Shown here: positions 21,079-30,555 of the stretch, in pieces
Layout: each line of letters opens with the position of its first letter
Position numbering within the stretch: position 1 is the stretch's first letter
Assembly: GCA_024230435.1 (NCBI GenBank)
Contig: JAAERL010000428.1
Location: 1 to 44,909 of the forward strand
DNA length: 44,909 nucleotides
From: Desulfobacteraceae bacterium
Lineage (GTDB): Bacteria > Desulfobacterota > Desulfobacteria > Desulfobacterales > Desulfosarcinaceae
Direction of reading: 5' to 3'
The notes under the pieces: model-generated
The model's database searches: none
Told to the model about the DNA's origin: nothing
What the model saw: the letters and a program-made list of their open reading frames with translations, nothing else
Position numbers and translations under genes: made by a program

Positions 21079-21606
21079 ATGTTCAGACCGCGTTTTAAAT
21101 CCGGACTCAAAACACGTTACATCACATTACTGCTGTTTTTCACCGTTTGCCTCTTGTGCAACTGGCATTGCCCCCAGGCTTCAAACATTACCTCGCGCAC
21201 GCAAACAGGGCTTGATTCAACAAGAGAACCGGACCTTGAATCATTGGCGTCCGAATTCAAACGCTTGCGCCGGATTCAGGGCCACTTTGGCGGGGGCTCA
21301 TGGAATGATTTGGTAGACCGCTGGAACGGACGTAAACATCAGGTCATGCGTATGGCCGCCCGCAAATTCGTAAAAGAGCGCCCTTTTGCCAACGAATTGC
21401 TCACTTTGATGGGAAGTGCGGATTTTGTTGCAAATCAAGGCGATTCTCAATTCGAAAAACTTCAGGGTATTCACGGCGAAATCAAAGCCGTAGCAAAACC
21501 GGATCGCTATTTGATCTACTTTTGGCGTGGGTGGCATGATTATCTTTATTTTGCATGCCAAGGTAAAAAGATCCTTCGTCACGGGTGGTGGTATGCCGGC
21601 GAATGA
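21079..21606 (+). CDS. Secreted protein of unknown function between M14 paralogues
   Basis: 175 residues with a signal peptide or lipobox-like segment (TLLLFFTVCLLCNWHC, about 16-31). The mature part is helical at first (LESLASEFKRLRRIQGHF), then beta-rich and aromatic (YLIYFWRGWHDYLYFACQG, ending HGWWYAGE). I recognise no family. It ends 29 nt before the second M14 gene, so the two probably share a transcript; it may be a partner or inhibitor of that peptidase, which is conjecture. No strong SD is visible; the ATG is the first Met before the hydrophobic segment. Confidence 0.7.
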   Translation: MFRPRFKSGLKTRYITLLLFFTVCLLCNWHCPQASNITSRTQTGLDSTREPDLESLASEFKRLRRIQGHFGGGSWNDLVDRWNGRKHQVMRMAARKFVKERPFANELLTLMGSADFVANQGDSQFEKLQGIHGEIKAVAKPDRYLIYFWRGWHDYLYFACQGKKILRHGWWYAGE

Positions 21607-21635
21607 TCTTAAAATCATTTATTTAAGGAGAATGT

Positions 21636-23309
21636 ATGAAAATAAGTAAGTATGCATTTCTACCAATCGTTGTGTTTCTATTCAGTGTGGCTGCCTTACC
21701 TTTAATTTCTGTTAATCCTGCCTGGGCCGCCGAAGATGAAGAAAAGGTGCTGGTTCATGCAAAATTTCCAGACTTTAAAACAGCTCGGAAAGCTCTGCGA
21801 TCCTTTGAAACCATCGAATCCGATTACAGCAAAGGCTATTTGGTCATGAAATTAACGCATGAAGAAATGGACATACTCACCCAATTAGGGTTCCTGCTGG
21901 AAGAACAATCGCCTGAAAGCCTGTCCAGATTACTTTCGGCCACACGATCAGCAACCAGAGCAGCCTCGCAGACCGGCATTCCGGGTTACGAATGTTATCG
22001 CACGGTGGAAGAAACCTTCGCCGCAGCCCAATCTATTGCCGATGATTATCCTGACCTGGCGCAATGGATTGATGCGGGCGACTCATGGAGAAAAACACAA
22101 GGGCTTGGCGGCTATGATATGATGGTCCTCAAGCTGACCAACTCGGTTGTTCCCGGCCCCAAACCCATTCTTTTTATCACTGCCGCTATTCATGCACGGG
22201 AATATACCACCGCTGAATTAATCACCCGCTTTGCTGAAAACCTTGTGCAGGGCCATGGCGTAAATCCCGATTTTACCTGGATTCTTGACTACCATGAAGT
22301 ACATATGATGCTGCATACCAATCCTGATGGCCGCAAAAAAGCCGAAGCGGGTCAGCTATGGCGAAAAAACACCAATGAAAATTACTGCAGCTTCTTTAGC
22401 AGCAGACGCGGCGCGGATCTGAATCGCAACTTTTCATTCAGTTGGGGATGCTGCGGTGGTTCAAGCAATTGGCAGTGCGATCAAACATACCGTGGCAACG
22501 GCCCTGCCTCTGAACCGGAAGTGCAGGCAGTTGAATCATATGTCCGCGCAAACTTCGATGACCACAGGGGCCCCAACGATGACGATCCGGCAGATGACGA
22601 TACCAGCGGTATCTATCTGGACATCCACAGTCATGGCAAACTGGTCCTTTGGCCTTGGGGACACACAGAGGATAAAGCTCCGAATGGAGCACAGCTCCAG
22701 AGACTGGGACGTAAATTCGCCTATTGGAACGGTCATAGCCCCGAACAATCCATCGGCCTTTATCCCACAGACGGCACCACAGACGGCGTGGGCTATGGTG
22801 AATTGGGAATTGCTTCTTACACCTTTGAGCTGGGGACAACCTTTTTCGAAAAATGCGACTATTTTGAAAAAACCATCGTTGCCGACAACATGCCGTCTCT
22901 GATCTATGCGGCCAAGGTTGTGCGCACGCCCTACCTTACACCTGCTGGCCCGGATGTGGTTGATCTAACCGTGAACTCAGCAGACTCGCAATCATCACCT
23001 GTTTCGGCCGGCGCCTTGATTACCATCAGCGCCACCATTAATGACACCAGGTACAACAACTCCAACGGCACTGAACCTGCTCAGCAAATTCGCGCTGCCG
23101 AATATTATGTGAACACCCCGGCCTGGGAAGGCGGCCTCCCGAAGGCCATGACTGCCGGAGACGGAACCTACAACACTGCAGTAGAACATGTGAAAGCAAC
23201 CATTGACACCACCGGCATGAATCCTGGGCAACACATTGTTTTCGTCCGAGGCCAGGATGCCGATGACAATTGGGGCGCATTTAGTGCGGTATTTCTCTAT
23301 ATACAGTAA
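21636..23309 (+). CDS. Secreted M14 zinc carboxypeptidase (paralogue 2)
   Basis: 557 residues and the same architecture as the 18714 product. Signal peptide about 1-31 (NPAWA|AED), propeptide-like region, M14 domain with His186, Glu189 (HAREY), His331 (DIHSHG) and catalytic Glu398 (YTFELG), and a C-terminal Ig-like domain with FVRGQDADDNWG. The SD AAGGAG precedes the ATG. The two paralogues diverge mainly in the propeptide linker (about 90-113) and parts of the C-terminal domain, which suggests different substrates. Probably translated from a message with the unknown 21079 gene. Confidence 0.93.
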   Translation: MKISKYAFLPIVVFLFSVAALPLISVNPAWAAEDEEKVLVHAKFPDFKTARKALRSFETIESDYSKGYLVMKLTHEEMDILTQLGFLLEEQSPESLSRLLSATRSATRAASQTGIPGYECYRTVEETFAAAQSIADDYPDLAQWIDAGDSWRKTQGLGGYDMMVLKLTNSVVPGPKPILFITAAIHAREYTTAELITRFAENLVQGHGVNPDFTWILDYHEVHMMLHTNPDGRKKAEAGQLWRKNTNENYCSFFSSRRGADLNRNFSFSWGCCGGSSNWQCDQTYRGNGPASEPEVQAVESYVRANFDDHRGPNDDDPADDDTSGIYLDIHSHGKLVLWPWGHTEDKAPNGAQLQRLGRKFAYWNGHSPEQSIGLYPTDGTTDGVGYGELGIASYTFELGTTFFEKCDYFEKTIVADNMPSLIYAAKVVRTPYLTPAGPDVVDLTVNSADSQSSPVSAGALITISATINDTRYNNSNGTEPAQQIRAAEYYVNTPAWEGGLPKAMTAGDGTYNTAVEHVKATIDTTGMNPGQHIVFVRGQDADDNWGAFSAVFLYIQ

Positions 23310-23342
23310 GAATTAAAATAGGTATCCATAAAAAAAATCAAA

Positions 23343-23375
23343 ATGCGGGCCGGTTGACTATTTTCCGGCCCGCAT
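23343..23375. terminator. Hairpin terminator shared by convergent units
   Basis: ATGCGGGCCGG pairs with CCGGCCCGCAT (11 bp perfect, 11-nt loop). On the minus strand it is followed by a long T run (the A tract at 23330-23342 on plus), so it is a strong terminator for the pilus operon and possibly a weaker one for the M14 unit. Confidence 0.75.
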
Positions 23376-23559
23376 AGTCAGTCCTGAATGATTTTGGGCC
23401 AAATCATAGCAATATGTTCTGTCAATATTAATCAATGGAACCGATGATATCACCAGAAATTGTCAACCGCAAATTGTAATTTTCACTTATTTTAAGTGTG
23501 GAAAAAATCTGCTCAACCAAGACAAAGTTCCGGTATTGCACAATAGATAAAATCAGTTA

Positions 23560-24792
23560 TCACGCCGAAACACCGGAAATCAGATCATAAATTGGCAAAA
23601 ACAGGCCAATAACAATTATGGCGAATATCGCTCCGGCAACTATCAATACCAACGGCTCGATTGCTTTTCCAATGGTGGACACAATTACTGAAAGCTTTTC
23701 CCGGTATTGTTCGGAAATATAATTAAGCTGTTCGGGAAGAGTTCCGCTGTTTTCTCCTACGCTCATCATACGGACCACAAATCCCGGAAAAATACTTACA
23801 CTTTTGAAACTGTCCGAGATACCCTCCCCGTTTTCGAGACATCCCCGAACCTGTTTGAGTTTATCCTTGTATACCTCGTTGCCGACAGATTCATTCAGGA
23901 TCTTAACCGACTGCATTATATCGATACCGGCATTGATCAACATGGAGAAATATTCTGATATATAGGCCAGCGAAGATGCGTTTATAATGGATTTAAGAAC
24001 AGGCAAATGCAGCATTACGTTGTCCATCGCTTTCCGAAACGAACGGTTTTTCTTACGAAGCACCAAAGTGGCTGCCACTAGGCAAAAAATCCCAACAATT
24101 ACACACAAATAATATTTCTGAGCAAACTCACTCACTGCGATCAAATACAAGGTAATCGCCGGCAAAGTCACATCCATCTCTTTAAACAAACTGACAATTT
24201 TAGGAACCACGAAAGCAAACCAAAAAAGCATTCCGCCACTGATTGCAGTTATTACAAAGCCCGGATATAACAAAGCTTGCTTTGTGTCGCTGATAATCTT
24301 GTGAATACGCCGCAAATGTTCTGAGGCGTCTTTGAGCATTTCATCCAACTTGCCTGTTTCTTCTCCCATACGGGCAAGGAACAAAATATTTTTTGGGAAA
24401 ATGTGTGGATACAGTTCCGCTGCCTCGGTAAAACCGGAACCGTCCTGAATACGTTTGACAATTTCTGCAAAATCTTTTTTAATACTTGGATAATCAGCGG
24501 TTTCAACGATTTCTTCCATAGCTGCAATTAAAGGCATCCCAGCCCGCAACATCAATGCCAGATTGTTTAGAATTTCCGCTAAAACAATACGCGGCAGACG
24601 CTGTTTCGGCCTCAACTCGAAGATTTTGATCAGCCATTTGGCGAAATTTCCAAGTTTTGCGACATACAACGTCATGCTACCGTCACGTTCCAGATGATTG
24701 ATGGCCGACATGGTCTCCTGATAGGGAAGTTTAACTACTCCTGAGGAAACCTCTCCTGATGCAGTTATCAGTTTATAACGAAAGTAATTCAT
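23560..24792 (-). CDS. mshG: MSHA-type pilus platform protein (GspF/PilC family)
   Basis: 410 residues, inner-membrane platform of a type IV pilus/type II secretion-like machine, which couples the ATPase to pilin assembly. The two GspF domains are visible: about 70-190 (LNNLALMLRAGMPLIAAME...ARMGEETGKLDEML) and about 275-395 (SEYFSMLINAGIDIMQSVK...MSVGENSGTLPEQLN). Membrane helices are near 190-215, 235-258 and 380-402. It is the last gene of the nine-gene operon, starting 3 nt after the ATPase gene, and is followed by the terminator at 23343. Confidence 0.93.
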   Translation of the reverse strand: MNYFRYKLITASGEVSSGVVKLPYQETMSAINHLERDGSMTLYVAKLGNFAKWLIKIFELRPKQRLPRIVLAEILNNLALMLRAGMPLIAAMEEIVETADYPSIKKDFAEIVKRIQDGSGFTEAAELYPHIFPKNILFLARMGEETGKLDEMLKDASEHLRRIHKIISDTKQALLYPGFVITAISGGMLFWFAFVVPKIVSLFKEMDVTLPAITLYLIAVSEFAQKYYLCVIVGIFCLVAATLVLRKKNRSFRKAMDNVMLHLPVLKSIINASSLAYISEYFSMLINAGIDIMQSVKILNESVGNEVYKDKLKQVRGCLENGEGISDSFKSVSIFPGFVVRMMSVGENSGTLPEQLNYISEQYREKLSVIVSTIGKAIEPLVLIVAGAIFAIIVIGLFLPIYDLISGVSA

Positions 24793-24795
24793 AGC

Positions 24796-26463
24796 TCATA
24801 CGTCCTTCTGGCGAATATGGCCCAAAACCCTGATCATTTCCTCTACGCTGATTATCCCCTCCATCACTTTTCGCAACGCGACCTTGTAAATATCTTCAAA
24901 ACCCCTGGTGACAGCCAATTCTAATAGACTGTTCGTTTCAATATCCTGGTCAATGAGGCGGGCGAGTTGTTTATCCACAGTCAGGATTTCATATATAAGA
25001 GTTCGGCCCATGTAACCTGATCCATTACACGCTTCGCAACCCGTTCCCCGGAAAAGCTTTAGAATATCAAAGTTTCCAAGGTATTCCATCTCCCAGGTTT
25101 GCGGATCATAGGTTGTTTTGCAAACTTCGCAAATCTTTCGCACCAGTCTCTGACTGATGATACCGATCAAACTGTCGGCTATTAAAAAAGGGCGTATCCC
25201 CAAATCGCGTAAACGCGGAATAGCGCCAATGGCGCTGTTGCTGTGAAGGGTGGACAAAACCAAATGCCCGGTAGTAGAGGCCGTTACAGCAGTTGCCGCC
25301 GTATCCTTGTCACGGATTTCGCCTACGAGCATGACATCCGGGTCATGGCGCAAAAAATATCGAATGGCATTGGCGAAAGAGTATCCTGCCTTCACATTTA
25401 CTTGGGTTTGCCGGATCAAAGGAATATCATATTCAATGGGATCTTCCACGGTAAGGACGTTTTTATCCAGTAAATTCAGACGCCGTATACCAGCATACAA
25501 GGTCGTAGATTTGCCAGAACCTGTGGGCCCGGTAAGTAAAATAATCCCAAAAGGCTCTTTAAACATCCTTTGCACCAACTGGATATGTTCATCGAAAAAA
25601 CCTAATTGCGCCATACCCATAACTGTACTTTCCACCGGCAAAATACGCATTACCAGATTCTCTCCATAAGGTGATACCGTGGTGGAAACCCTGAAATCAT
25701 AAGGATTGTTTAAAATCGTCGATGAAAAACGTCCATCCTGGGGCAAACGCTGCTCCGCGATATCCATTTGCGCTTTCATTTTGATGCTGGTTACCAAGCG
25801 AAGCATATTCAAAGGCAGGGACATGACCTGCTGCATCACACCATCTACCCGGAAAGCAACTTTCACTGTCTTTCCAGATGGCTGGATATGAATATCCGTT
25901 GCTCTATTTTTTATCGCCAGATGCATTAACAACCGGGTAAACTGGTCCATACTGCGGGAGTTTTCCGTATCCTGAGCAAGCAGGTTGCTTTCGTTTTCCA
26001 ACAGCTTTTCCACTGGATTTTCAAGAAAATAGTAGAATTTATGAATACTATTGATGAGCTTGCTGCGCTCGGCAAAATATATTTTGGGAACCAGCCCGGT
26101 CTGGCGACCCACCAATTGCCGAATTTTATTATCATTGACAAAGTACGCGGCGATATCAATTTTGTTTCCATTGCGCCGCATCGGCAAAAAGCTATTATTC
26201 AAGCAAATGTTCTTGTTAAAAACCTTAAGGACCTCTTCATCCGGTAAAATGTGATCGATATCAACAAAATCCGCACCGCCTTGTTCTGCCAGGGTGGTCA
26301 CCAGGTCGTATTGAGTGACAAATCCCAAGCTCTCAAAAAGCTCGCCAAGCATTTCCTTGGTAACCTTTTGTTCTTGCAAGGCGAACTGGATCTGATCTTC
26401 CGTGATTAATCCTTTTTCCTTTAAAAGAATCCCGATGGGTTTTTTTTTTTGAACGGTTGTCAT
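24796..26463 (-). CDS. mshE: MSHA-type pilus assembly ATPase (GspE/PilB family)
   Basis: 555 residues. An N-terminal MshEN/GspE-N domain (about 1-140) precedes the AAA+ core with Walker A GPTGSGKST (about 312-320), the Asp box VEDPIEYDI, Walker B LVGEIRD and the His box STLHSN. A zinc-binding tetracysteine (CEVC, CEAC) follows. This is the cytoplasmic motor for pilus extension. MshEN domains bind c-di-GMP in Vibrio MshE; whether this one does is not shown here. The ATG at 26463 overlaps the previous stop (ATGA) and has GGGGAGG about 10 nt upstream; the longer frame to 26490 is unlikely. Confidence 0.94.
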   Translation of the reverse strand: MTTVQKKKPIGILLKEKGLITEDQIQFALQEQKVTKEMLGELFESLGFVTQYDLVTTLAEQGGADFVDIDHILPDEEVLKVFNKNICLNNSFLPMRRNGNKIDIAAYFVNDNKIRQLVGRQTGLVPKIYFAERSKLINSIHKFYYFLENPVEKLLENESNLLAQDTENSRSMDQFTRLLMHLAIKNRATDIHIQPSGKTVKVAFRVDGVMQQVMSLPLNMLRLVTSIKMKAQMDIAEQRLPQDGRFSSTILNNPYDFRVSTTVSPYGENLVMRILPVESTVMGMAQLGFFDEHIQLVQRMFKEPFGIILLTGPTGSGKSTTLYAGIRRLNLLDKNVLTVEDPIEYDIPLIRQTQVNVKAGYSFANAIRYFLRHDPDVMLVGEIRDKDTAATAVTASTTGHLVLSTLHSNSAIGAIPRLRDLGIRPFLIADSLIGIISQRLVRKICEVCKTTYDPQTWEMEYLGNFDILKLFRGTGCEACNGSGYMGRTLIYEILTVDKQLARLIDQDIETNSLLELAVTRGFEDIYKVALRKVMEGIISVEEMIRVLGHIRQKDV

Positions 26464-28007
26464 GCCGGGCGCCTCCCCTGTCCATGACATAACAGAAAAA
26501 CAGTGGTGGCGTCCGGAAAACCTGTGACCGGAAGTTTATTGTGCTCTTGGTACGAGGCCAGGGATTTCATCAATTGTATGCCTACAATACCATCTAAGCG
26601 ATGGTGATAAAATTGGGTATAGGCCAGCAATTTTTGAAGACTTAAAATCTCTTTGCTCTGGTAGTTGAAATAAAAGTTCTTGAGCTCAAATGACGGTTTC
26701 CAAAACAACAGCCACCTGGAGTGATCGGAATAATTTTGCGCCAGCGCCAGGGCGCCATACACACTGCGCACCTGCTCCGGCAAATCTGGCAATTGCACTA
26801 ATCGGTAACCGCTTTGACGATAGATTTTATTCGATAAACGGCCAAGCGTTCCATTGCCGAGCGCCATTTTAAAATCCGGTCCGTATTGCTCCAGGTTATA
26901 GGCTTTCAAAAACGTCTGCACATCAGGTGCTGCCTGGCTCAAAGGCATAGTATTACCGTTTTGTACAAAGTTCGATAGTTTGATTTTATCATTCTGGTTT
27001 GAAATGTCATCTGCTACCTGTTCATCTATCTTGTAGTACCTAACCAGTGCAGGCGCTTTTTGGGATAAAGAACCGGACACAAATGAATATATCGGGTACG
27101 CTGCAAATACAGTTAACATGCATCCAAGCATAGCCGCCGCCATAGTAATTTTGCATTTTTCGGCGCGATAGCTTTCCGGAAAAAGATCAAAACCGGCAGT
27201 ACGAACTACCCGGTTGTTGATTTGTTTTTTGGAAAAATTGCAAATCACATAAAGGCACCGGTCCATTAGCATATTGACTTGACGAAAATTTCCACGTGTC
27301 AATCGAAAAAGTTTTTTTAATCCATTCAAGGTGATATTAATACGCCCCTGGTTGCCGGCCTGATTCAATTTAAACAGAATATAGCTGCGCAGCTCTTCCA
27401 TACATAACTGTTTCACAGATTTGGAAATAACGATGCGGCTGCGCAATTGGCGCAATTGCGACGATTTAAGTTTAATCAATAACTCAGATTGACCAACGAG
27501 CAAAATTTGCACTAGTTTTTGCCGGTCTGCTTCCAGATTGGAAATCATCCGGACCAGCTCCAAACTGCTTCTATTCAGATTCTGTGCGTCATCAATAATA
27601 ATTGCGCAATTTTTTCCCTGCCGAAAACGTGCAAGCAGAAAATCATTAAGTTTTTTCAGGTGATCCCCAAACTCAACGGTTTCTGCGCAATCCGGTCCGG
27701 CATCCATGCCAAAATCACGGTTAATTTCTTTAAGAAGGTCAATATCTTTTAAGCTGGTATGAATTATCAGCGATGTATCCACATTTTTAGCTTCAAGATT
27801 TTTCAGAATTCGACGGGTAAGGGTAGTTTTACCCAATCCGACATCACCGCTTATAATCATAAATCCCTTGCGTGCCTGAATACCGTGCTCTATTTCGGCG
27901 ATGACCTGTTCGATGTGGTTTGAACAATAGAACACTTCATCGTCCGGGGCCACAGGGAAAGGATGCCTGATCAATCCCAATGCTTTCAAATACGATAAAT
28001 GTTGCAT
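26460..28007 (-). CDS. mshM: ExeA/MshM-like AAA ATPase with peptidoglycan-binding C-terminus
   Basis: 515 residues. The cytoplasmic AAA domain (about 1-265) has Walker A GDVGLGKT and Walker B AIIIDDAQNL. A membrane helix lies at about 290-312 (MAAAMLGCMLTVFAAYPIY). The periplasmic part ends in a PG_binding_1-like domain (about 455-510, HHRLDGIVGIQLMKSLASYQ). GspA/ExeA proteins of this layout help seat the secretin in the cell wall. It is the seventh gene of the operon and starts 77 nt after the TPR gene stop. Confidence 0.88.
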   Translation of the reverse strand: MQHLSYLKALGLIRHPFPVAPDDEVFYCSNHIEQVIAEIEHGIQARKGFMIISGDVGLGKTTLTRRILKNLEAKNVDTSLIIHTSLKDIDLLKEINRDFGMDAGPDCAETVEFGDHLKKLNDFLLARFRQGKNCAIIIDDAQNLNRSSLELVRMISNLEADRQKLVQILLVGQSELLIKLKSSQLRQLRSRIVISKSVKQLCMEELRSYILFKLNQAGNQGRINITLNGLKKLFRLTRGNFRQVNMLMDRCLYVICNFSKKQINNRVVRTAGFDLFPESYRAEKCKITMAAAMLGCMLTVFAAYPIYSFVSGSLSQKAPALVRYYKIDEQVADDISNQNDKIKLSNFVQNGNTMPLSQAAPDVQTFLKAYNLEQYGPDFKMALGNGTLGRLSNKIYRQSGYRLVQLPDLPEQVRSVYGALALAQNYSDHSRWLLFWKPSFELKNFYFNYQSKEILSLQKLLAYTQFYHHRLDGIVGIQLMKSLASYQEHNKLPVTGFPDATTVFLLCHGQGRRPA

Positions 28008-28084
28008 AACGACACCACCGGTTTGCGGCTATAACCGAACGTGTCAACCATTGGACAATGGGCTATTGACCGTTCCAGACACGT

Positions 28085-29050
28085 TCATTTTAACTTTTTG
28101 AGCATCTTAAACACTCGCTCATTTTCCGGAAAATCCAGTCTTAACCGTTTTAAACGTTCGATAGCTTGTTGGTGGCGGCCGGTACGAAATTCGATCACCG
28201 CCAGATTAATACCGGCTTCAACATTTTTTCGATCGGTATAAATTACCTTCAACAGGATTTTCTCGGCTTGTGCATAATTTTCCTGCCGTATCAGAGCGTA
28301 GGCTTTGAGTTCAAGCACGTAAGGATGGTCAGCCCCCTTTAAACGGGACAATTCACGAAACAGCTTACTAACATACGCCTGCTCTATATCGGATTTAGTC
28401 AAAGCATTTTCAAGGCGGCCGGCAATTTTTTCGATACGAGCGCTTTTCTCCCTGGCAGCTTTGCGCCGGGCTTGCAGTTTTTGCATCTCCAGACGCCGGG
28501 CCTGTTCTTGTTCATCCAAAACATCTTTGTGCTTCTGATCAGCCGTGCTACCAGGAATTGTAGCTGTTTGCTGAGAACTTTCTAAAGTTTGTCCGGTTTT
28601 TTCTAAAAATGTTTTTCCCACTGAATGCTCAGGCTCTTTTGCAATAACTAAAGACTGCGGATTTTCAAACATCTGCAAATCTTTACCTTCAATTTGCCCA
28701 TCGGACGGGAGAATATAGCTTGTCTTGGACACTGCGTTCTGGTCGGATTCGGATGACTCTATCTTTAAATATTTAACAACGTCCTGGCTTTTGCTGCTGC
28801 TATGGATTCTGTCATCAAGGGCTTGGCCGTGAGGCGGCGATATATGCCTTTTCAAATAGATCACTGCGAAAACAGCGCCATAGCCTATAATGATCACCAT
28901 AAAAACGCCAATTACAATGTATATCAAACGATTTACTGAAAACCACCGCTGAGAATCAGCCGGCATTGATCCGTAAGAGTTCTGCGGAAAAAATTCCTGG
29001 GCTTGTTCGTCTGCGTTAAGATTCTGCAATGTTTGAAAGATAACGCTCAT
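28085..29050 (-). CDS. mshN: MshN-like TPR membrane protein
   Basis: 321 residues. A short cytoplasmic N-terminus (with NADEQAQEF) precedes one membrane helix (about 44-66, IYIVIGVFMVIIIGYGAVFAV) and a periplasmic low-complexity linker. A Glu/Lys/Arg-rich helix (about 180-210) and TPR-type helices (about 215-318, ENYAQAEKILLKVIYTD, GRHQQAIERLKRL) follow. The layout and position match MshN of the MSHA pilus, but TPR proteins are hard to name from pattern alone. The start overlaps the mshL stop (ATGA). Confidence 0.75.
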   Translation of the reverse strand: MSVIFQTLQNLNADEQAQEFFPQNSYGSMPADSQRWFSVNRLIYIVIGVFMVIIIGYGAVFAVIYLKRHISPPHGQALDDRIHSSSKSQDVVKYLKIESSESDQNAVSKTSYILPSDGQIEGKDLQMFENPQSLVIAKEPEHSVGKTFLEKTGQTLESSQQTATIPGSTADQKHKDVLDEQEQARRLEMQKLQARRKAAREKSARIEKIAGRLENALTKSDIEQAYVSKLFRELSRLKGADHPYVLELKAYALIRQENYAQAEKILLKVIYTDRKNVEAGINLAVIEFRTGRHQQAIERLKRLRLDFPENERVFKMLKKLK

Positions 29051-30555
29051 ACCATTGATACGCTTAAAATAATAACCAATTCACGGGCCTCTTCGACCTG
29101 CACCTTATTTCTGAATAAATATCCCAATATGGGAATTTTGGATAAACCAGGCACATTATCGTCCTGTAACACTTTACGTTGATCGATCAGACCACCCAAA
29201 ACTGCTACATCATTATTATTAAGACAAATCGTAGTACTGATTTCTTTAATCAACACTTCCGGAAGAGAAATGCTCAATCCACTGCCTGCTACTCCCACGT
29301 CTTCGGGCTCAAGACTTTCCCGATCCACATCACTCTTAATAGGATTAATTATCAGACTGATTTTACCATCTTCTTCGATAAATGGAATAACTCCCAGTAT
29401 CAGGCCGTCAAAAACCGTACTGACCTCCACCTCTGTGGAAATATCATCGGAGGAGCCCGATGATGTCCTGGTGGTTTCAATACTCTTTTTATAAGTAAAT
29501 GAAGTACCGACGCTGATAATGGCGGGCTGACTGTGTTTGCTGCGGATACTGGGATTGGAAATCACCCGGGAATCACCAAAAGAATCTAAAAACTCAATAA
29601 TCGAATTTAAGGCGAATTTGCCTTCCTGATGTGAAAAAACAATGCCCTGGCCAACATTCCAGCCTGTTGCAGTCACCGCTGAAACATTGGCGGCCTCATC
29701 GCGCAAGGCAGTCCAATTGATGCCGTAGCGATGTTCATCGGTTAAGGAGACTTCAATAATGCGTGCCTCGATTAAAATCTGCCGATTGACCATTTCCTTA
29801 AAATGATTGATCATCCTAGCAATTGAAGTCAACACCGCCGGTTTGTCTTTGACATATAAGCTGCCTGCCATTCGGTTAACTGTATATTTGCCTTTCTCGG
29901 AGATAATGGCTCTAACGTTTTCCACCAAAACGTCATATGGGTTGCTCCTGCCGGAGCTACGGCCTGTAACCTTAAAATTACCGGCCAGCGCCCCAATAGA
30001 GTTTTCATCGCTGGCCCCTAAAACATCGCCGCCGACAGCAAACTCCGTGTCGATTTCGGCATTGAGAAAATTCAGATAAAATATTTTCTCCTGGTAAGGC
30101 CGGATGCGAAGGACATTATCTTCAATCTCATGGAACAGATCAAAAGTACTCAAAATTTCGCGCAGTACTTTGGATGCCGAAACGTTCTCGAAATTCAGGG
30201 TCAAGGCCCGATCCTCTTTTTTTACCTCAGGATCTAAAATCAAATTCATTCCCACGGATTTTGCCAGCGAATACAAAACCATATGAACAGATTCATCGGC
30301 CATGGAAAAAGAAACGATATGATCGTCTAAAGGATCATAAACAGGCAGCATGGGCAAGACAGGTTCCGCTGAAACCTCTTTTTGCTGCATATCATCGCGT
30401 AATTTTTGTTGCATTTGGTAAAGATCCGAAGAGCTGTTCAGGACTTTCTCATGAACTGTATTTAAAGTATTGGCAGGCTGAATCGGAGCAGCCGGTTTCC
30501 AAGCGCATCCGGCTGCCAGGACAACAAGGCTCAACAAAACCAGCATTTTTTTCAT
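29047..30555 (-). CDS. mshL: Secretin of the MSHA-type pilus
   Basis: 502 residues. A lipoprotein signal (VVLAAGC, Cys17) indicates outer-membrane targeting. N-terminal short domains with a secretin/TonB-like fold (about 80-150) come first, then an N-type domain (about 205-265) and the C-terminal secretin core (about 270-502). The core has the conserved QILIEARIIEVSLTDE, SNPSIRSKHSQPAIISVG and VPGLSKIPILGYLFRN stretches. It forms the outer-membrane ring for pilus exit. ATGA overlaps with both neighbours show tight translational coupling. Confidence 0.93.
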   Translation of the reverse strand: MKKMLVLLSLVVLAAGCAWKPAAPIQPANTLNTVHEKVLNSSSDLYQMQQKLRDDMQQKEVSAEPVLPMLPVYDPLDDHIVSFSMADESVHMVLYSLAKSVGMNLILDPEVKKEDRALTLNFENVSASKVLREILSTFDLFHEIEDNVLRIRPYQEKIFYLNFLNAEIDTEFAVGGDVLGASDENSIGALAGNFKVTGRSSGRSNPYDVLVENVRAIISEKGKYTVNRMAGSLYVKDKPAVLTSIARMINHFKEMVNRQILIEARIIEVSLTDEHRYGINWTALRDEAANVSAVTATGWNVGQGIVFSHQEGKFALNSIIEFLDSFGDSRVISNPSIRSKHSQPAIISVGTSFTYKKSIETTRTSSGSSDDISTEVEVSTVFDGLILGVIPFIEEDGKISLIINPIKSDVDRESLEPEDVGVAGSGLSISLPEVLIKEISTTICLNNNDVAVLGGLIDQRKVLQDDNVPGLSKIPILGYLFRNKVQVEEARELVIILSVSMV

